Positions 45,079 through 53,642 of a stretch of DNA of 64,000 bases are shown piece by piece. How positions within the stretch are numbered: position 1 is the stretch's first letter; every line of letters starts with the position of its first letter. The notes under the pieces are model-generated. The model had not been told where the DNA came from, did not search any database, and was given only the letters and a program-made list of their open reading frames with translations. This DNA comes from an uncultured Sulfitobacter sp. (GTDB lineage Bacteria; Pseudomonadota; Alphaproteobacteria; Rhodobacterales; Rhodobacteraceae): contig CAJJCJ010000010.1 in the NCBI GenBank assembly GCA_905182645.1, positions 1 to 64,000 of the forward strand. The letters are read 5' to 3'. A program made the position numbers and the translations under genes.

Positions 45079-45873
45079 TTGATCTTGCTTGAAGACGATG
45101 TCGAGGTTGGCAGCTCGATCCGGCATCACCTAGATGCAGGGTTTAAATCTGTTGTGACCTTTGGGGTGGTGGACATTGATCTGCCCGACGGTTTGCCCGC
45201 CAACGTGCACCGCGTCGATTTTGACGCCACCGTGCGCGATGCGCAGGTCACCGTTGTAAATGCCGTGATCGAAAAGGTCCCAGGCCAATGGGTGTATTAC
45301 TGTTATAATACCGAATACATCTTTTTCCCGTTTTGCGAACATCGCGCCATCGGTGAAATGCTGGCGTATCATACAGAAGAGCGGCGAGACGCGGTCTTGA
45401 CGTATGTTGTTGATCTATATGCCGGTGATCTTCACGAAAGCCCGACGGCTGTATCCCTTGATGACGCCTATATGGACAAATCAGGCTATTACGCGCTGGC
45501 CCGCAAAGATGCGCAAAATGAATTCGAAGAACGGCAGCTCGACTTTTATGGTGGCCTAAGGTGGCGGTTCGAAGAGCATGTGCCTGCCCTGCGGCGCCGG
45601 ATTGACCAGATTTCGATTTTTCGCGCCAAACCTGGTTTGCGTTTGCGGACGGATCACACGTTCAATGATCCAGAATACAATACATATGCGTGTCCGTGGC
45701 ATCACAGCATCACTGCTGCCATCGTGTCATTTCGAACAGCAAAAGCGCTGAAACGTAATCCGGTGAGTGCGGCCCAGATCAGTACCTTTAGGTGGCATAA
45801 TTCTACGCCGTTTGAGTGGCATTCCCAGCAGTTATTGAATTTGGGTTTGATGGAGCCTGGTCAGTGGTTTTGA
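45079..45873 (+). CDS. Conserved hypothetical protein, glycosyltransferase-like
   Basis: 264 residues from a TTG at 45079 (AAGG upstream); no upstream ATG in frame. The start [20 protein letters not shown] is like the GT-A nucleotide-sugar fold strand, with DYHAxD-like acidic pairs ([18 protein letters not shown]). The region [17 protein letters not shown] [20 protein letters not shown] and [17 protein letters not shown] at the C-terminus are conserved in Rhodobacterales proteins of this kind. Function unknown; a sugar transferase is a guess. Convergent with, and overlapping by 71 bp, the RAYT-like gene. Confidence 0.7.
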   Translation: MILLEDDVEVGSSIRHHLDAGFKSVVTFGVVDIDLPDGLPANVHRVDFDATVRDAQVTVVNAVIEKVPGQWVYYCYNTEYIFFPFCEHRAIGEMLAYHTEERRDAVLTYVVDLYAGDLHESPTAVSLDDAYMDKSGYYALARKDAQNEFEERQLDFYGGLRWRFEEHVPALRRRIDQISIFRAKPGLRLRTDHTFNDPEYNTYACPWHHSITAAIVSFRTAKALKRNPVSAAQISTFRWHNSTPFEWHSQQLLNLGLMEPGQWF

Positions 45874-46357
45874 CCAAAGATGCGTTAAAACGCATCCTGC
45901 GCTTATAAGCTGAACACAGCGGCCAGTCGCTACCGTCCCACAATAGCCCCGCGCGCAGTGGCGCAGTCGCAATCAAATGATCGTGCAGCGCATAATCATC
46001 TGCTTCTTTGATGAGATGCTCCCAAAATCGGCGTTGCCAGATCCACTTTTTACCGCGTTTTCGTAGGTTTTCACGCCGCCCCACGGGCAGTGGTACATGA
46101 CGCGAGAACGTTGATTTAATTTGCCGCCAGCGCGCCGAGTAATCTGCATCATCGTCGGGAAGCGTCCAGATCATCTCGACCTGCGCGGGCAAAACAACTG
46201 CAGCGTTGATCACAAAGGGGCGCTGCTTTTGGCACAGGCTAACCGCATGCCGCGGCAACACAACCTCGTCGGCCAAAAGGATGCTGTCTGGATCAGCAAG
46301 GCATGCTGAGAAATAATAGGTGCTGCCGGGCACACGAAGTCGGCGATAATTTGTCAT
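45803..46357 (-). CDS. REP-associated tyrosine transposase-like protein, catalytic motifs missing
   Basis: 184 residues. Family order is clear: MTNYRRLRVPGSTYYFSACL, ALRDAVR-like segment, INAAVVLPAQVEMIWTLPDD, YSARWRQIKSTFSRH, then GKKWIWQRRFWEHLIKEADD. But the HUH motif expected as LPDHMHCIWTLP reads LPAQVEMIWTLP, and the Tyr motif expected near DYARHVDYCHFNPVKHG reads DDYALHDHLIATAPLRAG. So both the metal-binding His pair and the nucleophilic Tyr are lost while the frame is intact. A palindrome with a GTAG foot lies 53 bp upstream. Either a decayed or a repurposed protein. The last about 25 residues read through into the neighbouring gene. Confidence 0.8.
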   Translation of the reverse strand: MTNYRRLRVPGSTYYFSACLADPDSILLADEVVLPRHAVSLCQKQRPFVINAAVVLPAQVEMIWTLPDDDADYSARWRQIKSTFSRHVPLPVGRRENLRKRGKKWIWQRRFWEHLIKEADDYALHDHLIATAPLRAGLLWDGSDWPLCSAYKRRMRFNASLVKTTDQAPSNPNSITAGNATQTA

Positions 46358-46409
46358 AAACCCAACGTGCAGCGATTCTGGTAAACAAATACTAAACGGT
46401 GAAATAGTC

Positions 46410-46430
46410 GTAGAATGGGTTTTAACCCAT
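46410..46430 (+). repeat. REP-like palindrome with GTAG foot (copy 2)
   Basis: GTAG (46410-46413), A, then ATGGGTTTTAACCCAT (46415-46430), identical palindrome to 37200-37215. It touches the irr stop codon and lies 53 bp before the RAYT-like start. Confidence 0.75.
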
Positions 46431-46876
46431 CATTTGCGCCGCAGGCGGATCACCACATCGACAGATGCAATCTCGGCGCCTTCAGGCACATCTGGCAAAC
46501 GCCGGATTTCCAGCTCTTGCGCTGGCGCATCCGTCAACTCGGCCGTATCTTCCCAATAGAAATGCGGATGATCGCTAATGTTGGTGTCAAAATAGCTTTT
46601 GGACCCATCGACCGTAATCTCGCGCATCAGCCCTGCTTCACAAAACGCGCTCAGCGTATTGTAAACGGTCGCAAGCGAGACTTTCTCGCCGACACCCGAC
46701 GCCGCTTCATACAGGCTTTCGGCCGTCACGTGCCGGTTCTGCCCATCGCCTACCAGCAATCCGGCAAGCGTCATTCGCTGGCGCGTTGGGCGTAAACCCA
46801 CCCGTCCTAGCCATGCTGTGCTTCGATCTTGTGTCAGGTTGGTCATCAGTGCCATTCTATTGTCTGCCCCATTCAT
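46430..46876 (-). CDS. irr: Iron response regulator Irr (Fur family)
   Basis: 148 residues; ATG 46846 is an alternative to ATG 46876. A Fur-family winged-helix (residues about 30-90, GLRPTRQRMTLAGLL, SLATVYNTLSAFCEAGLMRE), then the Irr signature NISDHPHFYWEDTAELTDAP, with the His/Tyr region for haem-linked sensing. In Rhodobacterales Irr controls iron and haem genes. Divergent from fabA with 131 bp between. Confidence 0.9.
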   Translation of the reverse strand: MNGADNRMALMTNLTQDRSTAWLGRVGLRPTRQRMTLAGLLVGDGQNRHVTAESLYEAASGVGEKVSLATVYNTLSAFCEAGLMREITVDGSKSYFDTNISDHPHFYWEDTAELTDAPAQELEIRRLPDVPEGAEIASVDVVIRLRRK

Positions 46877-47007
46877 ATGGGGGAATAGGGCGCGGGATCA
46901 AACGAAAACGCACAATTGGCGCAGGTGCCCAACCCTTGCAGCACGCGAGTCTGCAGTGATAGACGTAAAACAAACGATCAAACACACGATATTGAGGGCG
47001 CGTCCAC

Positions 47008-47517
47008 ATGGCAAATTATCCATCCAGTTTTGACAAAGAAGGTCTTTTGGCCTGTTCACGCGGCGAGCTTTTCGGCGAGGGCAACGCCCAGCTGCCTGCC
47101 CCGCCGATGCTGATGATGGACCGGATCACCGAGATTTCGGGCGACGGCGGCGCGCATGGCAAAGGCCACGTGGTCGCAGAATTCGACATCACGCCTGACC
47201 TGTGGTTTTTTGACTGCCATTTCCCTGGCAACCCGATCATGCCCGGCTGCTTGGGCCTTGACGGCTTGTGGCAGTTGACTGGCTTTAACCTTGGCTGGCG
47301 CGGCTGGCTTGGGCGCGGCTATGCGCTTGGCGTTGGCGAAGTGAAGCTAACAGGCATGGTCCGCCCTGACCGCAAACTCCTGACCTATAAAATCGACTTC
47401 ACCAAAGCGATCCAGACCCGCCGCCTGACGATGGGCGTAGCTGACGGGATCGTCGAGGCCGACGGCGAAGTGATTTACATCGTCAAGGACATGAAGGTCG
47501 CGTTGAGCGAGAGTTAA
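47008..47517 (+). CDS. fabA: 3-hydroxydecanoyl-ACP dehydratase/isomerase
   Basis: 169 residues. Dehydrates and isomerises C10 acyl-ACP, the branch to unsaturated fatty acids. [34 protein letters not shown] with catalytic His (about 70) and Asp (about 84), and [12 protein letters not shown]. fabB and fabI follow downstream, the conserved Rhodobacterales order. Confidence 0.97.
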   Translation: MANYPSSFDKEGLLACSRGELFGEGNAQLPAPPMLMMDRITEISGDGGAHGKGHVVAEFDITPDLWFFDCHFPGNPIMPGCLGLDGLWQLTGFNLGWRGWLGRGYALGVGEVKLTGMVRPDRKLLTYKIDFTKAIQTRRLTMGVADGIVEADGEVIYIVKDMKVALSES

Positions 47518-47540
47518 TGTCCGATTGATATCGCCGCGCA

Positions 47541-47600
47541 GCGCGCGGCGATACGCGGGGCGTTGCCCCGCACCCAAAAGTATTTTGAACAAAGCGAGGA
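47541..47600. repeat. Recurrent intergenic element and GC-rich hairpin after fabA
   Basis: GCGGGGCGTTGCCCCGC hairpin, then CAAAAGTATTTTGAACAAAG and CGAGG, reverse-orientation relative of 18711-18747. May terminate fabA. Confidence 0.45.
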
Positions 47601-47606
47601 CTTAGT

Positions 47607-47861
47607 GTGTTCTTTTTGAAACTTGGTAAGTTTGTTGCTTATGTTGTATCAGCGTTTGCAGTATTTAGGATCGCTTCCAGCCTCTTTATTACATTTGGCA
47701 CGGAAGATATGGCTGCTAATATTGCCGCATCTCAACGGTATTTAGCCGCAGCAAATAGCGGTGAAGCGATCAACGAGGCCACATATGTTCTTCTCGCCGC
47801 GATCGTACTTGGGGCATTTTGTGAAATTGGCTTGAGCATTGTCCACAAATCGAACGACTAA
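47607..47861 (+). CDS. Small membrane protein of unknown function
   Basis: 84 residues with two hydrophobic helices (about 8-28 and 60-76) around a polar loop with MAANIAASQRYLAAANSGEA. Sits between fabA and fabB; nothing links it to fatty acid synthesis beyond position. The start codon at 47607 is a GTG. Confidence 0.55.
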   Translation: MFFLKLGKFVAYVVSAFAVFRIASSLFITFGTEDMAANIAASQRYLAAANSGEAINEATYVLLAAIVLGAFCEIGLSIVHKSND

Positions 47862-47950
47862 GGAATCAATGCTAGAGTAAGCGCCTACCTGCTTGCCCCC
47901 CGCCCCTCTGCCGTCCTACAAAGCTGTAACACTTTGTAAGGAGAGCACTC

Positions 47951-49180
47951 ATGCGTCGCGTCGTCATCACAGGTTTGGGGATCGTATCCCCCATCGGGAA
48001 TAACGCGGATGAGGTTTTGACCTCTCTGAAAGCTGGCAAGTCCGGCATTGAAGCCAGTCCAGAGATGGCCGAGCATGGCTTTCGGTCCCAGATTGCGGGT
48101 ACTGTTAAGTTGGATATCAAGGACCATGTTGAGAAGCGCGCGTTGCGGTTTATGGGTCCGGGTGCGGCGTACGCCTATATCGCGATGGGTCAGGCGATTG
48201 CTGATGCGGGTCTGGATGAGGATACCGTTTCTAACGTGCGCACGGGTTTGATTGCGGGCTCTGGTGGGCCGTCAACGTCGGCCATGTTGGCAGCCCATGA
48301 TGTTGTGAAAAACACAGGGGCGACGAAGCGCATTGGCCCGTTTGCTGTGCCAAAATGCATGTCGTCCACGATCTCTGCCAACTTATCGACGCAGTATAAA
48401 ATCAAGGGCATTAACTATTCGATCACGTCGGCCTGTTCCACATCCTTGCATTGCATCGGCGCTGCGTCAGAGCAAATCATGATGGGCAAGCAGGATGTGA
48501 TGTTTGCGGGTGGTGCCGAGGAACTGGACTGGACGTTGTCTTGTCTGTTTGATGCGATGGGCGCGATGTCATCTAAGTATAACGACACCCCCGAAAAAGC
48601 GTCTCGTGCGTTTGATGCGGACCGTGATGGGTTTGTGATCGCTGGTGGCGGCGCGATGTTGGTGTTGGAATCCCTGGAACACGCCCAAGCGCGCGGTGCG
48701 AAAATCTACGCCGAAGTCACAGGCTTTGCAGCCACATCCGACGGTCACGATATGGTGGCACCAAGTGGTGAGGGCGGTGAGCGGGCGATGCGTGTCGCGC
48801 TGGAAACTCTGCCAGAGGGCCGCAAGGTCAGCTATATCAACGCACATGGGACATCGACGCCCGTGGGCGATGTCGGCGAGATTGAAGCGGTACGCCGCGT
48901 GTTTGGTCAAGGATCGACACCACCTGTGTCTTCAACCAAGTCCATGACGGGCCATTCCCAAGGGGCGACCGGTGCGTCCGAGGCTGTTTATTGCCTGCTG
49001 ATGTTGGAGAATGACTTCATCGCGCCGTCGATCAACGTGGAGAATTTGGACCCCGCGCTGAACCCCGCCGAGATCGCGACTGAAATGAAAGCGGATGCTG
49101 GGCTGGACACGATCATGACCAACTCGTTTGGGTTTGGCGGCACGAATGGATCGATGTTGTTGAGCAAGTTTGCTGGGTAG
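47951..49180 (+). CDS. fabB: 3-oxoacyl-ACP synthase I
   Basis: 409 residues. Elongates unsaturated acyl-ACP. MRRVVITGLGIVSPIGNNAD, nucleophilic Cys in SITSACSTSLHCIG (about 160), His in INAHGTSTPVGD (about 298) and in TGHSQGATG (about 333), and the end TNSFGFGGTNGSML. FabB-type rather than FabF-type by pairing with fabA. Ribosome-binding AAGGAGAG is 7 bp upstream. Confidence 0.95.
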   Translation: MRRVVITGLGIVSPIGNNADEVLTSLKAGKSGIEASPEMAEHGFRSQIAGTVKLDIKDHVEKRALRFMGPGAAYAYIAMGQAIADAGLDEDTVSNVRTGLIAGSGGPSTSAMLAAHDVVKNTGATKRIGPFAVPKCMSSTISANLSTQYKIKGINYSITSACSTSLHCIGAASEQIMMGKQDVMFAGGAEELDWTLSCLFDAMGAMSSKYNDTPEKASRAFDADRDGFVIAGGGAMLVLESLEHAQARGAKIYAEVTGFAATSDGHDMVAPSGEGGERAMRVALETLPEGRKVSYINAHGTSTPVGDVGEIEAVRRVFGQGSTPPVSSTKSMTGHSQGATGASEAVYCLLMLENDFIAPSINVENLDPALNPAEIATEMKADAGLDTIMTNSFGFGGTNGSMLLSKFAG

Positions 49181-49199
49181 GTATGCGCTCCATACGTAA

Positions 49200-49688
49200 T
49201 TGGCGTTTCGCAAACCGGAAGTGGCGCGAAACAGCAGCGCTTCCAAACAGGCAGCCCTTGTCGACCAAATCAATAGATATTGGGGCTGGACTGGCTTAAA
49301 TGCTGCAGAAGTGGTCGGGCGGAATGAGTTTGGCAACTTTCTTGTCTTGGACAAAGACGGCACTTTTTGGCGCATTTGTCCTAAACAATTAGCCTGTGAC
49401 ATCGTGGCTGATACGCCCGCAGAATTTGAGAGCTTAATCAACGATCCAGAGTTCAACTTGGATTGGCAAATGTCAGCAATTGTTGAAATCGCACGGCAAA
49501 AATTTGGACCACAAAAAGTGGGATGGATTTATTACCTCGTTATTCCCGATTTGTTTGGTGGCTTGTACGATGAAGTTAATATTCAGACAGTTTCGATCAA
49601 TCAACTCATTTCTCATTCAGGTGAGTGGGCATTCGCAATCAAGGATCTGCCTGAAGGTGGTCAAATTCGGCTGCGGGTTATTGAATGA
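49200..49688 (+). CDS. DUF1851/Tdi1-like protein (possible immunity protein)
   Basis: 162 residues; the first codon is a TTG at 49200 and the true start is uncertain. The middle, LNAAEVVGRNEFGNFLVLDK followed by DGTFWRICPKQLACDIV, and the C-terminus with IFPDLFGGLYDEVNI-like VIPDLFGGLYDEVNIQ match the C-terminal domain of Tdi1-type immunity proteins against type VI secreted toxins. No toxin gene is next to it. It lies between fabB and fabI. Confidence 0.65.
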   Translation: MAFRKPEVARNSSASKQAALVDQINRYWGWTGLNAAEVVGRNEFGNFLVLDKDGTFWRICPKQLACDIVADTPAEFESLINDPEFNLDWQMSAIVEIARQKFGPQKVGWIYYLVIPDLFGGLYDEVNIQTVSINQLISHSGEWAFAIKDLPEGGQIRLRVIE

Positions 49689-49793
49689 ATTTGCAGGACC
49701 TAAATGTTCCGACGAAATTTTCGCTAGCGTTTTGAAAACTTGACGCCACATCCCAAACCGTCCAACTAACTCCAAATAGCTGAGGGACTGCAC

Positions 49794-50582
49794 ATGACCA
49801 TTTCAATGCACGGCAAACGCGGACTGATTATGGGGGTTGCTAATGAACGCTCTATTGCTTGGGGGATTGCTAAGGCGATGTCTGAGGCGGGTGCGGAATT
49901 GGCGTTTACGTATCAGGGTGAGGCGTTTGGTAAACGGTTGGCGCCTTTGGCCGCCAGCGTTGGCTCTGACTTTATGGTTGATGTTGATGTGACCGATGCA
50001 GCGTCCATGGACGCGGCGTTTGCTGCGCTCGCGGAAAATTGGGGCACGTTTGATTTCGTTGTGCACGCCATCGCCTATTCCGACAAGAATGAGCTGACGG
50101 GGCGTATTTCGGACACCAGCGTTGAGAACTTCAAGAACTCGATGGTGATTTCCTGTTATTCGCTGATTGATGTGTCCAAGCGCGCGATGGCGTTGATGCC
50201 AAATGGCGGCACAATCCTGACGTTGACGTATCAAGGGTCCAACAAAGTGACCCCAAGCTATAACGTCATGGGTGTCGCCAAGGCAGCACTTGAGAGTGCT
50301 GTTCGCTATTTAGCAAATGATCTTGGCCCTGACCAAATCCGCGTGAACGCGATTTCACCGGGTCCGATGAAGACGCTTGCGGGGGCGGCCATTGGTGGTG
50401 CGCGCAAGACGTATAAGCATACGGGTGAAAACGCGCCGATGCGGTCCAATGCGACCCTAGAGGCTGTCGGTGGCACTGCGGTTTATCTGGCGTCCGATGC
50501 GGGGGCTTGCACCACGGGTGAGATTATCCGCGTTGATGGTGGCTATCATGTTCTGGGGATGCCACAGGCCGAAAATCTTTAA
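49794..50582 (+). CDS. fabI: Enoyl-ACP reductase (NADH)
   Basis: 262 residues, SDR fold. GLIMGVANERSIAWGIAKAM is the nucleotide-binding start, then HAIAYSDKNELTGRI, the catalytic Tyr-x6-Lys in SYNVMGVAKAALE (about 157-164), and RVNAISPGPMKTLAG. Final step of each fatty acid elongation round. Convergent with slyD. Confidence 0.97.
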   Translation: MTISMHGKRGLIMGVANERSIAWGIAKAMSEAGAELAFTYQGEAFGKRLAPLAASVGSDFMVDVDVTDAASMDAAFAALAENWGTFDFVVHAIAYSDKNELTGRISDTSVENFKNSMVISCYSLIDVSKRAMALMPNGGTILTLTYQGSNKVTPSYNVMGVAKAALESAVRYLANDLGPDQIRVNAISPGPMKTLAGAAIGGARKTYKHTGENAPMRSNATLEAVGGTAVYLASDAGACTTGEIIRVDGGYHVLGMPQAENL

Positions 50583-50606
50583 TCGGCCTGTAAGCGGGAC
50601 AAGCGG

Positions 50607-51041
50607 TTAAGCCGCGTCGATGCCTGTGATCTCAAAGTCGAACGTCAGGTCCTTGCCAGCCAGCATGTGGTTCGCGTCAAGCGTGATTTCAGTGTCTGAG
50701 ACTTCGGCGATTGTGACCGGAATGACTTGGCCTTCGGGTGACTGCATCTGCAACTGTGTGCCGACTTCGGCGGGGATGTCATCTGGGAATTCGCTGCGCG
50801 GAACCGCCTGACGTGCGTCTGGGTTCATGTCGCCATAAGCATCCGCAGCTGCGATGACCGCGACCTTTTTCTCGCCGACGATCATGCCATAGATTGCTTG
50901 ATCGAGACCTTTGATAATCATGCCGGACCCCAGCGTGAACTCCAACGGGTCGCGCCCTTCGGAGCTGTCGAACACCTCGCCTGATGTCAGGGTGCCTGTG
51001 TAGTGGATGCCGATCGTGTCGCCAGCTTTTGCTTGTGTCAT
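50607..51041 (-). CDS. slyD: FKBP-type peptidyl-prolyl isomerase (SlyD-like)
   Basis: 144 residues. Folding helper. GDTIGIHYTGTLTSGEVFDS, LEFTLGSGMIIKGLDQAIYG and the insert-in-flap region (about 70-120) are SlyD-like, but the usual His/Cys-rich metal-binding tail is absent; it ends FDFEITGIDAA. Convergent with fabI. Confidence 0.93.
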   Translation of the reverse strand: MTQAKAGDTIGIHYTGTLTSGEVFDSSEGRDPLEFTLGSGMIIKGLDQAIYGMIVGEKKVAVIAAADAYGDMNPDARQAVPRSEFPDDIPAEVGTQLQMQSPEGQVIPVTIAEVSDTEITLDANHMLAGKDLTFDFEITGIDAA

Positions 51042-51179
51042 GTCGTGCTTTCATCTTGTCATTTGGGTTTCTGGCGGTCTTGCTACGGTGTGCGCCTGCG
51101 GGATGCAAACCGCTTTGCCTCTTTTCGGCGGCGCGGCTGTATGACAGTCTGCCTCAAACCCGATCACCGAAGGGACAGC

Positions 51180-51860
51180 ATGTTGCCCAAATCAGTTTAT
51201 GTATTTGATGCTTATGGCACTTTGTTTGATGTCAATGCCGCCGCCAGAGAGGCCGCGACCGAGCAAGCCCATGCTGCATTGGCCAAACATTGGCCGCAGG
51301 TTGCCGCCAATTGGCGCGCCAAGCAGTTGGAATACACGTGGCTGCGTGCCGTTGCTGGACATCATTGTGATTTCTGGCAAGTCACCCAAGACGGATTGGA
51401 TTGGGCATTAGAGGCCGCAGGGCTGCATGATCCAGCCACCCGCGCCCGCCTGTTGGATTTGTATTGGGAATTGGCCGCTTATGCGGAAGTCCCTGCCATG
51501 CTCGCCACACTGAAGGCACGCGGCGCGAAGACCGCGATATTGTCGAATGGATCGCCCACGATGCTGCAAGCGGCTGTGAAATCTGCCGAGATCGCCCATA
51601 TGTTGGATGCATTGCTGTCGGTGGAATCCGTTGGCGTGTTTAAGCCGCATGCATCAGTTTACGACCTTGTGGGCGCGCGTTTTGGTTGCGCTAAGGGGGA
51701 CGTGTTGTTCGTGTCGTCGAACGGATGGGACGCTGCTGGCGCTGCCGGATACGGGTTCACAACCGCATGGGTGAACCGCGCTGGTGCACCAATTGACCGG
51801 CTGTATGCCAAACCGACCCATGTCCTGCCCGACCTAACCACCATACCAGAGGTAGCCTGA
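51180..51860 (+). CDS. Haloacid dehalogenase, type II (HAD superfamily)
   Basis: 226 residues from MLPKSVYVFDAYGTLFDVNA at 51180 with AGGGAC upstream; the longer frame to 51003 is spurious. HAD motif I DAYGTLFD has the nucleophile Asp (about 10), motif II SNGS, LFKPHASVY has motif III Lys, and SSNGWDAAGAAG ends the type II dehalogenase signature. Hydrolyses 2-haloacids in its family. Its TGA overlaps the next ATG (TGATG). Confidence 0.93.
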   Translation: MLPKSVYVFDAYGTLFDVNAAAREAATEQAHAALAKHWPQVAANWRAKQLEYTWLRAVAGHHCDFWQVTQDGLDWALEAAGLHDPATRARLLDLYWELAAYAEVPAMLATLKARGAKTAILSNGSPTMLQAAVKSAEIAHMLDALLSVESVGVFKPHASVYDLVGARFGCAKGDVLFVSSNGWDAAGAAGYGFTTAWVNRAGAPIDRLYAKPTHVLPDLTTIPEVA

Positions 51861-52684
51861 TGCCCCACTTTACCGCAGCCGATGGCACAAAGCTTTATTA
51901 TGAGGAAAGCGGCAAGGGTATCCCCGTGTTGTGCCTTGCTGGACTGACACGCAATACCGCCGATTTTGACCATATCGCCCCGCATTTGCCTGTGCGCCTA
52001 ATCCGCATGGACTACCGTGGCCGCGGACAGTCAGATTGGGCTGATCCGTCGACTTATAAGATCCCACAAGAGGGCGCTGATGTGCTGGCGCTGCTGGACC
52101 ATCTGGGGCTAGAGAAGGTCGCAATTTTGGGCACCTCACGCGGTGGGTTGATTGCGATGCTGCTGGCGGCGACGGCCAAAGATCGCCTGTTGGGAGTTGC
52201 CCTAAATGACATCGGCCCAGTGATTGAAGATACTGGCATGGATGTGATCCGCGCCTATTTGGGGCGCAATCCGCCGCAAGATAATCACGAAGATGCAGCC
52301 TGCGCGCGTGCCAAGCTGTGGACCCGTTTTGCCGGTGTCCCGCATGCCCGTTGGTTGGCTGAGGTCCGTGCGCATTACGCGCAGACCATGGATGGTTTGG
52401 TCATTCGGTATGACCCAAAACTGCGTAACGCCGTGCTGGAAACAGCGGATGCGCCGATGCCCGATCTTTGGCCGCTATATGACGCGCTTGGGGGGATGCC
52501 TCTTGCGCTTATTCGCGGGGCGAATTCTGATTTACTGTCCGAGGCGACTGCCGATGAAATGCTGCGCCGCAGACCCGATATTATCCGCGCGGATATTGCG
52601 GATCGCGGCCATGTGCCGTTTTTGGATGAAGAATACGCGCTTGATGCGTTGACCGAATGGTTGGAGGACCTGCATGAACTTTGA
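51860..52684 (+). CDS. Alpha/beta hydrolase
   Basis: 274 residues. Oxyanion loop LCLAGLTRNTADFD, nucleophile elbow GTSRGG (Ser about 93), Asp near SATADEM region and a late His in DRGHVPFLDE (about 253). Ester or C-C hydrolase; substrate unknown. Coupled on both sides, overlapping the dehydratase start by 11 bp. Confidence 0.9.
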   Translation: MPHFTAADGTKLYYEESGKGIPVLCLAGLTRNTADFDHIAPHLPVRLIRMDYRGRGQSDWADPSTYKIPQEGADVLALLDHLGLEKVAILGTSRGGLIAMLLAATAKDRLLGVALNDIGPVIEDTGMDVIRAYLGRNPPQDNHEDAACARAKLWTRFAGVPHARWLAEVRAHYAQTMDGLVIRYDPKLRNAVLETADAPMPDLWPLYDALGGMPLALIRGANSDLLSEATADEMLRRRPDIIRADIADRGHVPFLDEEYALDALTEWLEDLHEL

Positions 52685-53642
52685 GATGATAACTGCTGCT
52701 GCTGGCCGCCTAAAAGGCCATGCGCGGGTGACCCCGATGCTGACCTCGCCATTCCTTGATGACATTGCTGGCCGGCGGGTTTTGGTCAAGGCGGAATGCT
52801 TGCAACATACGGGATCGTTTAAGTTTCGCGGTGGCTGGTCTGCGGTATCTGCTTTGACGGACAATGCGTTGAAAACTGGCGTTATTGCGTTTTCATCGGG
52901 CAACCACGCCCAAGGTGTGGCGATGGCTGCGGCGGCTCATGGTGCGCCTGCGGTGATCGTGATGCCATCAGATGCCCCACAGATGAAGATCGACAATACA
53001 CGCACCTTGGGGGCCGAGGTTATTTTATATGACCGCGAAACCGAGGACCGCGACGAGATTGGTGCGCGGATTGCGGCGCAGCGTGGGCTGACGTTGATCA
53101 AGCCATACGACGAGCCGCAGGTTATCGCGGGTCAAGGCACAACTGGGTTGGAAATCGCCCAGCAGGCAGCCGCGCTTGGCGTAACGTCCGGCGATGTGAT
53201 GGTCTGTTGTGGTGGTGGCGGTCTGACGTCTGGGATTGCGCTGGCACTTGCTGAACTGGCCCCCGACATGCTTGTCCGCCCTGCTGAGCCCGAACATTTT
53301 GACGACGTGACCCGCAGCCTCGTGTCCGGCAAGATCGAACGCAACGCGACACATAGCGGATCAATCTGCGACGCGATTATCACAATCGCACCGGGCAACA
53401 TAACGTTCCCAATATTACAGACCCACTGCGGGCCGGGCGTGGTTGTCACCGATGATGAATGCCTGCGCGCCATGGGGCTCGCGTTTTCACGGCTCAAGAT
53501 CGTTGTTGAACCCGGTGGGGCAGCGGCCCTTGCCGCCGCGCTGTTCCACCCAGATCAATTTCGCGGCGACGCCGTGATCGCAGTGACAACCGGCGGCAAC
53601 GTCGACCCCGCGCAATTCGCCCGCGCCTTGGAGACCCTATGA
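52674..53642 (+). CDS. PLP-dependent threonine/serine dehydratase
   Basis: 322 residues. PLP Lys in HTGSFKFRGGWSAV (about 49), SSGNHAQGVAMAAA, GGGGLTSGIALAL phosphate loop and a late VTTGGNVD. Length fits the single-domain catabolic form rather than IlvA with its regulatory domain. Deaminates threonine or serine to the keto acid; related threo-hydroxyaspartate dehydratases cannot be ruled out. MNFEM start overlaps the previous gene; its TGA overlaps the ATG of the broken endonuclease (ATGA). Confidence 0.88.
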   Translation: MNFEMITAAAGRLKGHARVTPMLTSPFLDDIAGRRVLVKAECLQHTGSFKFRGGWSAVSALTDNALKTGVIAFSSGNHAQGVAMAAAAHGAPAVIVMPSDAPQMKIDNTRTLGAEVILYDRETEDRDEIGARIAAQRGLTLIKPYDEPQVIAGQGTTGLEIAQQAAALGVTSGDVMVCCGGGGLTSGIALALAELAPDMLVRPAEPEHFDDVTRSLVSGKIERNATHSGSICDAIITIAPGNITFPILQTHCGPGVVVTDDECLRAMGLAFSRLKIVVEPGGAAALAAALFHPDQFRGDAVIAVTTGGNVDPAQFARALETL

